Positions 1 through 9,032 are shown, counted from the first letter of the stretch. The stretch: 64,000 nucleotides of DNA from Flavobacteriales bacterium (GCA_020635435.1 JACJZU010000003.1:310001-374000), one strand, 5' to 3'. Translations and numbers: made by a program. The notes: generated from the letters alone by a model not told the origin.

Positions 1-1846
1 GCAGATCGAGATAACCGTTCAGATATTCACGCTGTTTCTGACTGAACCAGACATCGTCTTCCATCTTGCGCTCAACGATCTGCATCATTTGAATGAACAT
101 GTCACCAATATGTTCCAGATCATTGGTTATACTCAATATGGCACGTAATTGGGTAGACGTGGAGGGTGTGAGATCGAAACGGTTCAGCTCCAGGAGGTAT
201 TTGCTGATCTCGCTGTAGATCCGGTCGGTGATATGCTCGTAGTGCCGAAGTTTCTCCGTTAATTCGGGATGTTTGGTGCGATCTTTCTCATTGAGTAACT
301 CGCGGATCTTAAGGAGCATTCTCTGATCCAATTCAGCCAGCTTTACCACTTCCTTCTGAGCCTCTACTATAGATAATTCCGGAGTAGGGGACATACCGGC
401 CGATATGTATTCCAGGCGGAATATCTCATCTTCTTCTCCTTTGGAAGGAACGGTTCGCACCGCGAGGCGGATCAGAAAAGGAACCATCCAGATCATGATC
501 AGTACGTTCGTGAGATTGAACAGGCTATGGAATCCCGCCAAGGCTATGGCTGCCGATTCGCCGTTGTTGAACGGATCGCCCGGCACGAAATAATCCACGA
601 TCTGGAGGAAAAACGGCATCAGGAATATCATCCACGATACACCTACGATGTTGAACATGGAATGAATCCGTGCGGAGCGCTTTGCATGAACGTTTCCAAC
701 GAGCGAAGCCAACTCAGCCGTTATCGTCGTCCCGATATTCTCACCAAGGATCATTGCTGCACCAACCTCAAAGGGTACGATCCCTTTAACAACCAACGCG
801 AGTGTGAGAGCCATGGCAGCACTCGATGATTGGATGATGATCGTGACCAGTGCACCAAGACCAACGAACAATACACGTCCCAGAAATGGTATATCTGAAT
901 ACTTTGCAAAAAACTGAATGATCGGAGAATCCTCATCCAGATCCGGCACAGAATCCTTGAGGAACCCTAATCCCATGAAAAGTAGTGCAAACCCGATTAT
1001 GGCACTTCCCCAGCTCTTCGAATTCCCTTTCTGTATGAATAGGAAAGGGGCACCTATGGCCAGAATAAATAATGAATAAGCCGATATACTCACTTTAAAC
1101 CCGAATACCGAGATCAGCCATCCGGTAATCGTTGTTCCAATATTGGCCCCCATCATGATCCCGGCCGACTCCGTCAGGGTCAACAATCCCGCATTCACAA
1201 AACTTACAGTCATAACCGTAGTTGCCGAGCTGGATTGTACAAGGGCTGTTATTAAGAAGCCACTCAGTACGCCCACATACCTGTTCGAGGTCATGGTTCC
1301 TAAGATCTGTCGCAATCGGCCACCGGCACTTTGTTGCAGTCCTTCCGACATGACCTTCATGCCGTAAATGAACATGCCCAGCGCACCGATCAGGACTATG
1401 AATCTGTAAAGACCCCAGGGTCTGTTTGTTGTATTCTTCTGAACGGGCGACCAGGTGAACAACTCTTCAGATCCCGGGATCTTCACCTCGCCATTTTGCT
1501 TCGTATAACCGATCTGCCAGTCGTATTTCGTGTCTCCGGCCAATCCGTCTAACTTGTATTCTGTAAGGTCGCTTCTCAATAACTCACTGTACACCCATTC
1601 ATTACCGCTCCCTAAATGCTTTTTGTAACGGACAGCTACGTACGATACATTTCCACTGAAGTCGCAATCGATGGACCAATAAATATGTAGCGAACCTTCA
1701 CCTTCCTTAGCATAGATATTCCTGAAACCGAGATCCTTTTCGGAAGCAGCTGAACCGGAAGCAAAAAGAGACGGAACCAGACTGGTAAGAAATGTGATAA
1801 GTATCCAGTAACGGTTAATTTGAGTTAGCCTGATCTTTAGTTTCAT
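1..1846 (-). CDS. Na/Pi cotransporter family protein with PhoU-like tail, 3' end outside the window
   Basis: Inner-membrane sodium-dependent phosphate transporter of the NptA/YjbB class. The reading frame is open from the ATG at 1846 to the window edge, giving 615 residues. A hydrophobic signal-like segment lies at about 12-30. A beta-rich region of about 110 residues (about 40-135) resembling a fibronectin type III domain follows. The transporter core begins near residue 145. The two inverted Na/Pi repeats each carry the family motif QSSSA (about 204 and 339), each followed by an N-I-G-T-T-I-T stretch. From about 480 the sequence becomes helical and charged, like the PhoU-type domain usual in this family. 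The start is supported by a -7 box 17 bp upstream. The C-terminus is missing only because the window ends. The family call is firm; the fibronectin-like reading of the N-terminal domain is inference. Confidence 0.9.
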   Translation of the reverse strand, partial: MKLKIRLTQINRYWILITFLTSLVPSLFASGSAASEKDLGFRNIYAKEGEGSLHIYWSIDCDFSGNVSYVAVRYKKHLGSGNEWVYSELLRSDLTEYKLDGLAGDTKYDWQIGYTKQNGEVKIPGSEELFTWSPVQKNTTNRPWGLYRFIVLIGALGMFIYGMKVMSEGLQQSAGGRLRQILGTMTSNRYVGVLSGFLITALVQSSSATTVMTVSFVNAGLLTLTESAGIMMGANIGTTITGWLISVFGFKVSISAYSLFILAIGAPFLFIQKGNSKSWGSAIIGFALLFMGLGFLKDSVPDLDEDSPIIQFFAKYSDIPFLGRVLFVGLGALVTIIIQSSSAAMALTLALVVKGIVPFEVGAAMILGENIGTTITAELASLVGNVHAKRSARIHSMFNIVGVSWMIFLMPFFLQIVDYFVPGDPFNNGESAAIALAGFHSLFNLTNVLIMIWMVPFLIRLAVRTVPSKGEEDEIFRLEYISAGMSPTPELSIVEAQKEVVKLAELDQRMLLKIRELLNEKDRTKHPELTEKLRHYEHITDRIYSEISKYLLELNRFDLTPSTSTQLRAILSITNDLEHIGDMFIQMMQIVERKMEDDVWFSQKQREYLNGYLDL

Positions 1847-1863
1847 TTGATCCTACGAACCGG

Positions 1864-1871
1864 CAAAAGTA
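1864..1871 (-). promoter_or_regulatory. -7 promoter box (TACTTTTG) of the Na/Pi cotransporter gene
   Basis: Read on the minus strand this is TACTTTTG, an exact match to the Bacteroidota TAnnTTTG element. It lies 17 bp before the ATG. No TTG stands at the expected -33 distance, which would fit a promoter that needs an activator. Confidence 0.55.
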
Positions 1872-1902
1872 GCTTGCAAAGCTCCCATGCCACCGAACGC
1901 AA

Positions 1903-1920
1903 TGTTAAGGATTTGTTAAG
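1903..1920 (-). promoter_or_regulatory. Possible Pho box: two 7-bp direct repeats upstream of the phosphate transporter
   Basis: The minus strand reads CTTAACAAATCCTTAACA: two CTTAACA repeats separated by 4 bp, so an 11-bp period. That is the geometry of PhoB boxes. The site lies 32-49 bp upstream of the -7 box of a phosphate transporter gene. The repeats are seen directly; binding by a PhoB-type regulator is inferred. Confidence 0.4.
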
Positions 1921-2001
1921 GATAGAAATGAACAAATTGGCCACATTTGGTCATCATTACTCCGTTTTTAGTATGATTGTGATGGGCTAAAAACCGATAT
2001 T

Positions 2002-2622
2002 TTGAGAAATATTCTGAGAGATCCTGAATTTTGGGCTATTCTGGCCTTCAATGTCCTGCTTCTTATAGCATTCATTGAGGATCTGACGGGCTTTGATACA
2101 ATCGTAGTTCTGTTCTTTCTTCAAAATTTATTCATTGGCTTACAATACTTTGTGCGGCTGATTTTTAACGGTTTCCGCACATTTCCGGGAAAAATAACAC
2201 AAGCCTTGAGTCTTGCCCTGTTCTTTGGTTTTGGCTACGGATTATTTCACTTCGTCTATTCGATCTTCCTGATCAGTATAGTCACGAAGATCCCAGGTCC
2301 ATTGAACGGGCAGATCATTCGGATCTCTGCCCTGTTGATGTTGGGAAATATGCTTTTTTCCCTGATATCCGACTTGAAGAAAGATGCGGAATCGGGAAGC
2401 ATCGGAGGACTGTTGTTCTTTTTTCCGTTTATCCGGGTTTTGCCAATGCACATCTTCATAATCCTGGCATTTAACTCGACAACACGTGGGAATGCGGATA
2501 GTATGTTCCGAGCTTTATTACTGTTCATGGCCTTGAAGACCGCGGCAGATCTGCTGATGCATATTATTCTCAACCAAACCTGGTTGGAACGCCGCCCACC
2601 GGTCATTGCCGGGAAGGTTTAA
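2002..2622 (+). CDS. Multi-pass membrane protein, possibly DUF6498 family
   Basis: Protein of 206 residues with about five or six hydrophobic segments. The order of aromatic and small residues in the first half recalls the DUF6498 family of unknown function, but I am not certain. The only workable start is TTG at 2002: a stop lies in frame about 30 bp upstream and the first internal ATG falls deep in the protein. The 3' end overlaps the end of hutH, on the other strand, by 4 bp. Nothing nearby suggests a role. Confidence 0.6.
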   Translation: MRNILRDPEFWAILAFNVLLLIAFIEDLTGFDTIVVLFFLQNLFIGLQYFVRLIFNGFRTFPGKITQALSLALFFGFGYGLFHFVYSIFLISIVTKIPGPLNGQIIRISALLMLGNMLFSLISDLKKDAESGSIGGLLFFFPFIRVLPMHIFIILAFNSTTRGNADSMFRALLLFMALKTAADLLMHIILNQTWLERRPPVIAGKV

Positions 2623-4097
2623 CTGGAAGAGATCTCGCTGAGGTCCACCGTTCTCAGAAAATCACTACAAGCCCGGATCTGTTCAGACCAGATCATATCG
2701 CCCCGATGATGGGGGATCGCACTGCGAAATAAGCTATAGAATCGCTCCAAGACGCCCGAGCTTCGTTTAGGTCTGCGCATTTCCAACGCCCTGCCGGCCA
2801 TCAGTAACTCAATGGCCAGGATCGAGTAGCAATTGTCAACTATTCGCAGGGTTTTGGTTGCACTGTTGGCTCCCATGCTCACATGATCCTCCTGGCCGTT
2901 ACTGCTCAATTGGGAATCGGTACTGCAGGGTACGCTCAGTTGCTTATTCTGACTGGCTATCGATGCTGCTGTGTATTGGAGTATCATCATCCCTGATTCC
3001 AATCCCGCATTTTCTGCGAGAAATGCCGGAAGTCCCCGGGTACCACTGAGAAGCTGATAACCACGGCGCTCAGATATGCTGCCAAGTTCAGCCAGTGCCA
3101 TACCCAGGAAGTCCAGGTGCAGGGCCAACGGCTGACCATGGAAATTTCCCGCGCTCAGGATCATGTCCTCCTCGGGGAAAACATTGGGGTTGTCCGTCAC
3201 TGCATTCAATTCCCGTTCGAAAACAGTTCCACAATGCATGATCACGTCGTGTGATGCACCATGTACCTGTGGCATACAGCGGAAACTATACGGATCCTGA
3301 ACTTTTTTATCCGGAAGATCCTGCAGCTCAGAACCTTTCAGGTAGTCCAAAATACGCGCTGCGCTGTTTATTTGTCCGGGGTGGGGCCTAATGGCATGAC
3401 TTTCAGGCAGAAAAGGTTCACTCCGCCCGTTAAAGACGTCCAAAGAGAGGGCACCGATCAAATCACCCAATTCGGCTATTCGAACGGAGTCGTTCCATGT
3501 GTGCAGTGCATAAGCCAACATGAATTGAGTCCCATTTATCAACGCGAGACCTTCTTTAGGTCCGAGTTCAAGGGCATCCCCCAAAACGGAGGCATCTACG
3601 AGTTTACCCTCGATGTAAACCTGTCCTTCTCCGATCAGCGGAAGTGCAAGGTGTGCCAAAGGTGCAAGGTCGCCCGATGCTCCCAGAGACCCCTGTTGAA
3701 ATACCCTGGGTAGTATCGAGTTGTTGTAGAATTCGAGCAGTCTGTTCACGACGGCTTCCTGAACTCCGGAATATCCCTTGCTCAGGGATATAACCTTCAA
3801 CAGCAACATGGTTCGCACAATTTCCCCTGGAACTTCTTCACCGGTGCCGCATGCATGAGATCGCAGTAAATTCAGTTGCAGCTTAACCAGGTCGCCGGAA
3901 TCTACAGAGGTATGGCATAAGGCTCCGAAGCCGGTATTAATACCATAAATTGGCTCGATGGTCTCATCGATCTTGTTCAACAGATACGCATTGCACCTGC
4001 GAACACGCTCAAGAGCACGCTCCGATAATTCGAGTGTTTGCGCAGAACTCCGAATACCCCAAAAGTCGCTCAGCTTAATATGATCGGCTATTTCCAT
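2619..4097 (-). CDS. hutH: Histidine ammonia-lyase
   Basis: Cytoplasmic enzyme that removes ammonia from L-histidine to give trans-urocanate, the first step of histidine breakdown. At 492 residues it is close to the usual 500-510. The Ala-Ser-Gly triad that cyclises into the MIO electrophile is present at 140-142 within GSLGASGDLAPLAH. The substrate-binding Y-G-I-N-T-G-F-G stretch starts at residue 51. The conserved QEDHVSMG segment is also present. No other hut gene adjoins it; urocanate hydratase lies at the far end of this window, so the pathway is not one operon here. Phenylalanine or tyrosine ammonia-lyases share the fold, but overall sequence and length favour histidine. Confidence 0.93.
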   Translation of the reverse strand: MEIADHIKLSDFWGIRSSAQTLELSERALERVRRCNAYLLNKIDETIEPIYGINTGFGALCHTSVDSGDLVKLQLNLLRSHACGTGEEVPGEIVRTMLLLKVISLSKGYSGVQEAVVNRLLEFYNNSILPRVFQQGSLGASGDLAPLAHLALPLIGEGQVYIEGKLVDASVLGDALELGPKEGLALINGTQFMLAYALHTWNDSVRIAELGDLIGALSLDVFNGRSEPFLPESHAIRPHPGQINSAARILDYLKGSELQDLPDKKVQDPYSFRCMPQVHGASHDVIMHCGTVFERELNAVTDNPNVFPEEDMILSAGNFHGQPLALHLDFLGMALAELGSISERRGYQLLSGTRGLPAFLAENAGLESGMMILQYTAASIASQNKQLSVPCSTDSQLSSNGQEDHVSMGANSATKTLRIVDNCYSILAIELLMAGRALEMRRPKRSSGVLERFYSLFRSAIPHHRGDMIWSEQIRACSDFLRTVDLSEISSS

Positions 4098-4143
4098 GAC
4101 TTTGATTTCCCTGCAAGTTTCCTCAATTCCCGTATAAAATCTG

Positions 4144-4911
4144 CTATACTGTTTTACTCTGAAGCCTTAAGCGTGTGATCACCCTTTTGGTGTTCTCCGG
4201 AAAATCGCCTTGCATCATCCAATCGTAATAGCCGGGTTCCTTTTGGAAAACCTCAATTACCGATTTGTCTTTATGCTTGCCGAATGCGAAAACTGCTTCG
4301 CCTTTTTGGTTCAGCCGTATACGACCAGCCAGATCCAACAATTCGTTCTGACCACTGTATTTATGCAGGAATTCAACAGTAGGAGTGAGGTCCTCATATT
4401 TTTCGAGTTGTGCTTTGATGATCTCCCAGGTGGCAAGCGTGTCGGCCTCGGCACTGTGGGCATCTTGAAGCTCCCTATCGCAGTAGAAACGGTATGCTGC
4501 TGCCAGATTCCTCGGTTCACGGATGTGATAGATCCGTTGCGCATCGATGAACTTCCGTTTTGCTACATCAAAATCCACCCCGGCGCGGTAGAATTCTTCT
4601 ACCAGTAGCGGAAAATCGAATCGATTTGAATTGTATCCGCCAAAATCCGCATCGCCAATGAACCGATTCAGATCGTGCGCAATGTCTTGAAACGTAGGGC
4701 AATCGATTACGTCTTTGTCGAAAATACCATGAATGCTCGATGCCATTTCCGGTATGGGTATGCGCGGATTTAAGCGTTTATAGTAGTGTTCCTCCCTGCC
4801 ATCCGGGTTGGCCTTTATCATGTATAACTCAACGATCCGGTCTTGACTCACCTGTACGCCTGTCGTCTCCAGATCGAAAATGATCAGTGGCTTATGTAGT
4901 TGCAATTTCAT
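4144..4911 (-). CDS. DEDDh 3'-5' exonuclease (DnaQ/ExoX-like)
   Basis: Protein of 255 residues. The DnaQ-type fold is shown by ExoI (D-L-E-T-T-G, about 13-18), ExoII with the conserved N and D in G-Y-N-S-N-R-F-D, and ExoIII with H and D in A-H-S-A-E-A-D. It probably trims 3' ends of DNA or RNA with two metal ions. The last 80 residues contain F-G-K-H-K-D-K-S and P-G-Y-Y-D-W, a segment like the C-terminal domain of ExoX-type nucleases. The frame stays open further upstream, but that extension would run antisense through maf. ATG at 4911, just before the first exonuclease strand, is the sensible start. Proofreading epsilon-subunit function is possible but not shown. Confidence 0.85.
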   Translation of the reverse strand: MKLQLHKPLIIFDLETTGVQVSQDRIVELYMIKANPDGREEHYYKRLNPRIPIPEMASSIHGIFDKDVIDCPTFQDIAHDLNRFIGDADFGGYNSNRFDFPLLVEEFYRAGVDFDVAKRKFIDAQRIYHIREPRNLAAAYRFYCDRELQDAHSAEADTLATWEIIKAQLEKYEDLTPTVEFLHKYSGQNELLDLAGRIRLNQKGEAVFAFGKHKDKSVIEVFQKEPGYYDWMMQGDFPENTKRVITRLRLQSKTV

Positions 4912-4975
4912 ACTTCGACCTGCGCAAGTTAGGTGAAGTGGGTTTGTATTTTGCTTCTTTCCCGCGTGTTTTGCA

Positions 4976-5575
4976 ATGCATATGATGAACCCGATGGAAG
5001 AACTCCGGAAATGGACACTCGTACTAGGATCTGCTTCTCCCCGCAGACAGGAATTGATCAAGGGATTGGGAATTCCGGTACGGATCAGTCCATCGGATAT
5101 TGATGAGACCGTTCCGGAGCTCATACCACCCGAGCTACAACCCGAGTACCTGGCGATCAGGAAAGGAGATGCATGTACCAAACCGGTTGAATGGGAGTGT
5201 CTGATCACCTCGGATACCTCCGTACTACTCAACGGAGAGATTCTCAATAAACCTGCCGATGAAAGTGAAGCCTTGGCGATGTTGAAGAAACTATCGGGCC
5301 GGTATCACGATGTGTATACGGGAGTTTGTTTGCGAACGTCAACAGAACAAAGGGTATTCACTGAGGTGAGTCGCGTTCATTTCAAAGAAATGAGCGATGC
5401 GGAGTACCGCTATTATGTGTCGAAGTACAATCCCTACGATAAAGCCGGCTCCTACGGAATACAGGAATGGATCGGATATGTGGCTGTAGATCGCATTGAA
5501 GGTTGTTTTTTCAATGTGATGGGATTACCCCTTTCCAAATTGTATTCGGAATTGAAGATCCTGCTACTAAACTAG
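4976..5575 (+). CDS. maf: Maf family nucleoside triphosphate pyrophosphatase
   Basis: House-cleaning enzyme that hydrolyses dTTP/UTP or modified nucleotides to monophosphates. About 199 residues, the normal family length. The N-terminal signature L-G-S-A-S-P-R-R-Q-E, the S-D-T-S-V segment carrying the general-base aspartate, and the C-terminal D-K-A-G-S-Y-G-I-Q-E and N-V-M-G-L-P-L motifs are all present; the last two resemble the dTTP/UTP subgroup. Four in-frame ATGs lie at 4976, 4982, 4985 and 4994. The last leaves a short lead-in before the first strand and may be the true start. It is transcribed away from the exonuclease gene. Confidence 0.9.
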   Translation: MHMMNPMEELRKWTLVLGSASPRRQELIKGLGIPVRISPSDIDETVPELIPPELQPEYLAIRKGDACTKPVEWECLITSDTSVLLNGEILNKPADESEALAMLKKLSGRYHDVYTGVCLRTSTEQRVFTEVSRVHFKEMSDAEYRYYVSKYNPYDKAGSYGIQEWIGYVAVDRIEGCFFNVMGLPLSKLYSELKILLLN

Positions 5576-5640
5576 CTAAAGGAGCATGCCCGATTCAGCT
5601 GAATGTTCTCATTTTGAGATTTCCTAAAACCTGAATCTCT

Positions 5641-5648
5641 TATTTTTG
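5641..5648 (+). promoter_or_regulatory. -7 promoter box (TATTTTTG) of the GCS2-CBS gene
   Basis: Exact TAnnTTTG match, with a TTG 24 bp upstream at 5614-5616 as a possible -33 element. The leader to the ATG would be about 29 bp. Confidence 0.4.
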
Positions 5649-5677
5649 GTTCCAACAAACTTGGTGCGCAAAGAATT

Positions 5678-7579
5678 ATGGGGGATCATTCTGTTTCCAG
5701 AATTTCCGGATCTGAGGAGAAAAGGAATTACACCCGGTTTTTACTGGGAGATATAATAGCGTTAGAATACATGTTGGAGAACAACATGTTCGAAACGGGT
5801 ATTCAACGACTCGGTGCAGAGCAGGAGTTGGTATTGCTCGATGAGAATTGGCGTCCGGCTACCAACAACCTTGAATTGCTGAAGGAAATCCGGGACCCGC
5901 ACTATACAACGGAGATTGCCCGCTTCAATTTGGAGATCAATCTGGATCCCATCGAATTCAAAGGGAATTGTTTCAGTAAACTGGATACTGATCTCCGAAA
6001 ATTGCTTGCCAAAGGGGAGAAGGTGGCCCGCAAATACAAGAGCAAGATCCTCCTAACAGGTATACTGCCCACTCTCACCAAGGATTATCTTCATTTTGAA
6101 TATATGACCCCCAATCCCCGGTACGAGGCGCTGAATGAAGTGATGAGATTGCAGCGGGACGGGGATTTTGAACTGAATATCGTGGGCATTGATGAATTGC
6201 TCACCAAGCATCCCAATATCCTCTTTGAAGCTTGCAATACCAGTTTTCAGATCCACCTTCAGTTGGAACCTGATGAGTTTGTCTCGCAATACAACTGGGC
6301 TCAGCTCATTGCGGGGCCGGTTCTCAGTGTAGCTTGCAATTCTCCCTTGCTGATGGGCAAAAGGCTGTGGGCCGAAACACGGATCGCCTTGTTCCAGCAG
6401 AGTGTGGATACACGCAGTAATCGCCTGCTTCAGCGTTCAAAAGAGCCTAGGGTCACTTTCGGTAAAGACTGGCTACACGGTACAGTAGCCGACCTCTTCA
6501 AGGACAATGTTTCGCGCTACAATTTTCTGTTCTCAGCCGACAATTTTGAAGACAGCATGGATATCCTTCGGTCCGGAGGAGTGCCCAAACTGGGAGCGTT
6601 GAATTTGCACAACGGAACCGTATACAAGTGGAATCGCCCTTGTTACGGGGTTTCGGGCGGAAAGCCGCATCTGAGGATCGAGAACAGATATATTCCGAGC
6701 GGACCAACTGTCGATGACGAAATCGCCAATTCCGCCTTCTGGTTGGGTTTAATGCGTGCAATGCCTGAAAAATACAAGGACATTCAGCATTTAATGCGTT
6801 TTGAGGATGTTCGGTTCAACTTCTATAATGCGGCCAGACGAGGATTGGAATGTCAATTGAATTGGTTCGGCAAGGCAATGCCGGCTGCAAGGCTCCTCGA
6901 AAGGGAATTGATCCCACTTGCCTTTGAAGGATTGGACAAGGCCGGGGTTTCAGATCAGGATACGCAGAAGTATATGGACATCATTCAGTCCAGGATCAGG
7001 AAATCACAAAATGGCAGTACCTGGCTCATGCGCAACTTCTCCGAACTTTTGAAGGGGAGTACACCGGCCGAAGCCAGTTTGAACATCACCAAGAAGATGT
7101 ATCAGAACCAGGAGGACGGGAATCCGGTTCATACCTGGAAAAATGTGCATCCCGATCAGGTCAATGCACACAAAGAATTCCGAACAGTGAATGAGATCAT
7201 GGAAACAGATCTGTTCACCGTGAATGAAGATGATCTGCTGGATCTGGTGGTACATGTGATGGATTGGCAGCAGATCAGGCATGTACCGGTTGAAAATGCC
7301 CAACATGAGCTGGTCGGATTGATAAACAGTAAGTGCATCATCCGATACCTCTCCCGAAAGGATCGGGATGGTAATATCATGGCGAAGGATATCATGCTGC
7401 GGGATTTCCCCACCATTTTCCCAACGGCAGGTACTCACGAAGCGATTAGGGTGATGGCCGAGAAAAGGGTTGATGCCCTGCCAGTGGTAAATGAACAGAA
7501 TACGCTTTTGGGCATACTGACCGAAAGTGACATCGTACAAGTGGCCTTCATGACCGGAAGATTCAATTCAAAGACCTGA
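5678..7579 (+). CDS. Glutamate-cysteine ligase family 2 protein fused to a CBS-domain pair
   Basis: Protein of 633 residues. The first 450 or so belong to the GCS2 carboxylate-amine ligase family, shown by the G-A-E-Q-E-L strand near 48, the acidic and arginine-rich nucleotide-site segments (for example E-I-N-L-D-P) and the later R-I-E-N-R-Y-I-P motif. The last 130 residues form two CBS motifs (about 505-625: E-I-M-E-T-D-L, then A-K-D-I-M-L-R with D-A-L-P-V-V-N). CBS pairs usually sense adenosyl nucleotides. A ligase joining glutamate to an amine or amino acid, gated by energy state, is a plausible inference; the acceptor need not be cysteine. It has its own upstream -7 box. Confidence 0.85.
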   Translation: MGDHSVSRISGSEEKRNYTRFLLGDIIALEYMLENNMFETGIQRLGAEQELVLLDENWRPATNNLELLKEIRDPHYTTEIARFNLEINLDPIEFKGNCFSKLDTDLRKLLAKGEKVARKYKSKILLTGILPTLTKDYLHFEYMTPNPRYEALNEVMRLQRDGDFELNIVGIDELLTKHPNILFEACNTSFQIHLQLEPDEFVSQYNWAQLIAGPVLSVACNSPLLMGKRLWAETRIALFQQSVDTRSNRLLQRSKEPRVTFGKDWLHGTVADLFKDNVSRYNFLFSADNFEDSMDILRSGGVPKLGALNLHNGTVYKWNRPCYGVSGGKPHLRIENRYIPSGPTVDDEIANSAFWLGLMRAMPEKYKDIQHLMRFEDVRFNFYNAARRGLECQLNWFGKAMPAARLLERELIPLAFEGLDKAGVSDQDTQKYMDIIQSRIRKSQNGSTWLMRNFSELLKGSTPAEASLNITKKMYQNQEDGNPVHTWKNVHPDQVNAHKEFRTVNEIMETDLFTVNEDDLLDLVVHVMDWQQIRHVPVENAQHELVGLINSKCIIRYLSRKDRDGNIMAKDIMLRDFPTIFPTAGTHEAIRVMAEKRVDALPVVNEQNTLLGILTESDIVQVAFMTGRFNSKT

Positions 7580-7648
7580 GTAAAATCAGGTTCTACAGGC
7601 ATTTATAGAATCGTTATCTTGGGACTATAATTCTAAAGGCTGATAACT

Positions 7649-8014
7649 ATGTATGCGCATGGCACGAATTCCGATGTAATCGAGATCTATCACAATCCGG
7701 GTTGTTCCAAAACCAAATCGGCGGTAGCCTACGCCCGCTCCATGGTCAACAATGTGATGGAGTACGAATATGCCAAACACCAGACCACAGCCACTCAATG
7801 GCGAGATCTTCTGTCAAAACTGGGCAAATCCCCAAGGGAACTCATCGATGAGGATTCCGAATACTACAGGGACCATTTGGAAGGAAAGGACTTCGATGAT
7901 TCAGGTTGGATAATGGTATTGATCAAAGATCCTCAGGTGATCAGAGGTCCAATAGCCGTACGTGGAGATCGGGCCGTTTTTTTAGAGAGCGCAGCTGATA
8001 TTAGGCAGCTCTGA
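7649..8014 (+). CDS. ArsC/Spx-family thioredoxin-fold protein
   Basis: Protein of 121 residues with the ArsC-family fold. The single redox cysteine sits in H-N-P-G-C-S-K-T (Cys19), and the family's R-G-P-I loop appears near residue 100. The family includes glutaredoxin-linked arsenate reductases, YffB and the regulator Spx. No ars genes (arsB, arsR) lie nearby, so arsenate reduction is only one possibility. It lies 70 bp after the GCS2-CBS gene on the same strand; a link through thiol metabolism is tempting but unproven. Confidence 0.8.
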   Translation: MYAHGTNSDVIEIYHNPGCSKTKSAVAYARSMVNNVMEYEYAKHQTTATQWRDLLSKLGKSPRELIDEDSEYYRDHLEGKDFDDSGWIMVLIKDPQVIRGPIAVRGDRAVFLESAADIRQL

Positions 8015-8057
8015 TCTTTGTCGCACATATTTTCACGTTATGCCGGGCTCGGGCATG

Positions 8058-8065
8058 TAAATTTG
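8058..8065 (+). promoter_or_regulatory. -7 promoter box (TAAATTTG) of the zinc deacylase gene
   Basis: Exact TAnnTTTG match ending 7 bp before the ATG at 8073. The very short leader matches several other genes in this window. Confidence 0.4.
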
Positions 8066-8072
8066 CGCCTGT

Positions 8073-9032
8073 ATGCTCAGCATTTCCCGATCGGTCGAAA
8101 TTCAATTCAATGATTCACGCGTTCGCGTCGAGCGCATAATGGCCGACATCCGCTCGGAGGAGGATGGGAATACAGTTCTTCTGATCGGTGGCGTGCACGG
8201 AAATGAACCTCTGGGAGTACTCGCTATGGACAAGGTTCTGGCCGATTTAGAAAATTCCGGGAACAAGATCAACGGGAGGCTTTGTGCCGTAGTTGGTAAT
8301 ATGGAGGCAACGCGCATTATCAAACGATACCTCTATAAGGACCTGAATCGCCTTTGGACAAGGGAGAATATCGACAGCCTGCATTACAATCAATTGGATC
8401 TGCGCCATACCGAGTATCGCGAATTGAAGGAATTGTACGACAAACTCCAGGAGTTGATCGGCGATCTCAGAGGAGAACTGTTCGTGGTCGATCTGCACAC
8501 TACTTCGGGACCAACTATTCCCTTCATGGTTACTAATAAAATGGAAAAATGCCGCAATTACACATCGAAGTTCCCAATTCCATCTGTGAGCGGATTAACC
8601 GGGTTTCTGGACGGAACGCTGCTGTCCTATGTGAACGACCTGGGTTATGTTGGTCTGGCCTATGAGGCCGGGCAGCACAAAAGTGAGCAGTCCCTGACCC
8701 GATTCGAGAGTTTCATATGGCTTTCACTCCATCATGCCGGCATTCTAACAGGGTTAACATCGGAATTTGTGGCATTTCACGAGGCCGCCTTAACCGAGCC
8801 CCAAGCAAGTTCCGGGCGCTCTTTCCGAATAATAAGCCGATACAGGATACAAGAAGGGGAAGATTTCCGAATGCAGGAGGGTTTTGCCAATTTTCAATCC
8901 ATCAAACAAGGTCAGGTGCTTGCTCAGAATCAAAATGGTCCGATTTACTCGCCTTACGATGGATACATTTTCATGCCTCTTTATCAAAAAATGGGAGAGG
9001 ATGGATTCTTTATCATTCGGGAAGACGATTAA
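8073..9032 (+). CDS. Succinylglutamate desuccinylase/aspartoacylase family zinc hydrolase
   Basis: Protein of 319 residues in the M14-like AstE/AspA family, which removes acyl groups from N-acylated amino acids or related compounds. Zinc ligands are visible as H42 and E45 in G-G-V-H-G-N-E and H142 in D-L-H-T-T-S-G. The substrate-binding L-N-R segment (about 91-93) and the likely general base E198 in Y-E-A-G-Q-H are in the expected order. The substrate cannot be told from sequence, and no arginine-succinyl pathway genes are nearby. Its stop codon overlaps that of the convergent downstream gene. Confidence 0.85.
   Translation: MLSISRSVEIQFNDSRVRVERIMADIRSEEDGNTVLLIGGVHGNEPLGVLAMDKVLADLENSGNKINGRLCAVVGNMEATRIIKRYLYKDLNRLWTRENIDSLHYNQLDLRHTEYRELKELYDKLQELIGDLRGELFVVDLHTTSGPTIPFMVTNKMEKCRNYTSKFPIPSVSGLTGFLDGTLLSYVNDLGYVGLAYEAGQHKSEQSLTRFESFIWLSLHHAGILTGLTSEFVAFHEAALTEPQASSGRSFRIISRYRIQEGEDFRMQEGFANFQSIKQGQVLAQNQNGPIYSPYDGYIFMPLYQKMGEDGFFIIREDD

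Noticed and set aside
4912..5247. N-terminal extension of the DEDDh exonuclease
   Set aside because: It would be entirely antisense to maf and has no resemblance to any exonuclease domain.
7649..8014. Arsenic resistance locus
   Set aside because: Only the ArsC-like protein is present; there is no arsB, acr3 or arsR, and the fold is shared by proteins with other roles.
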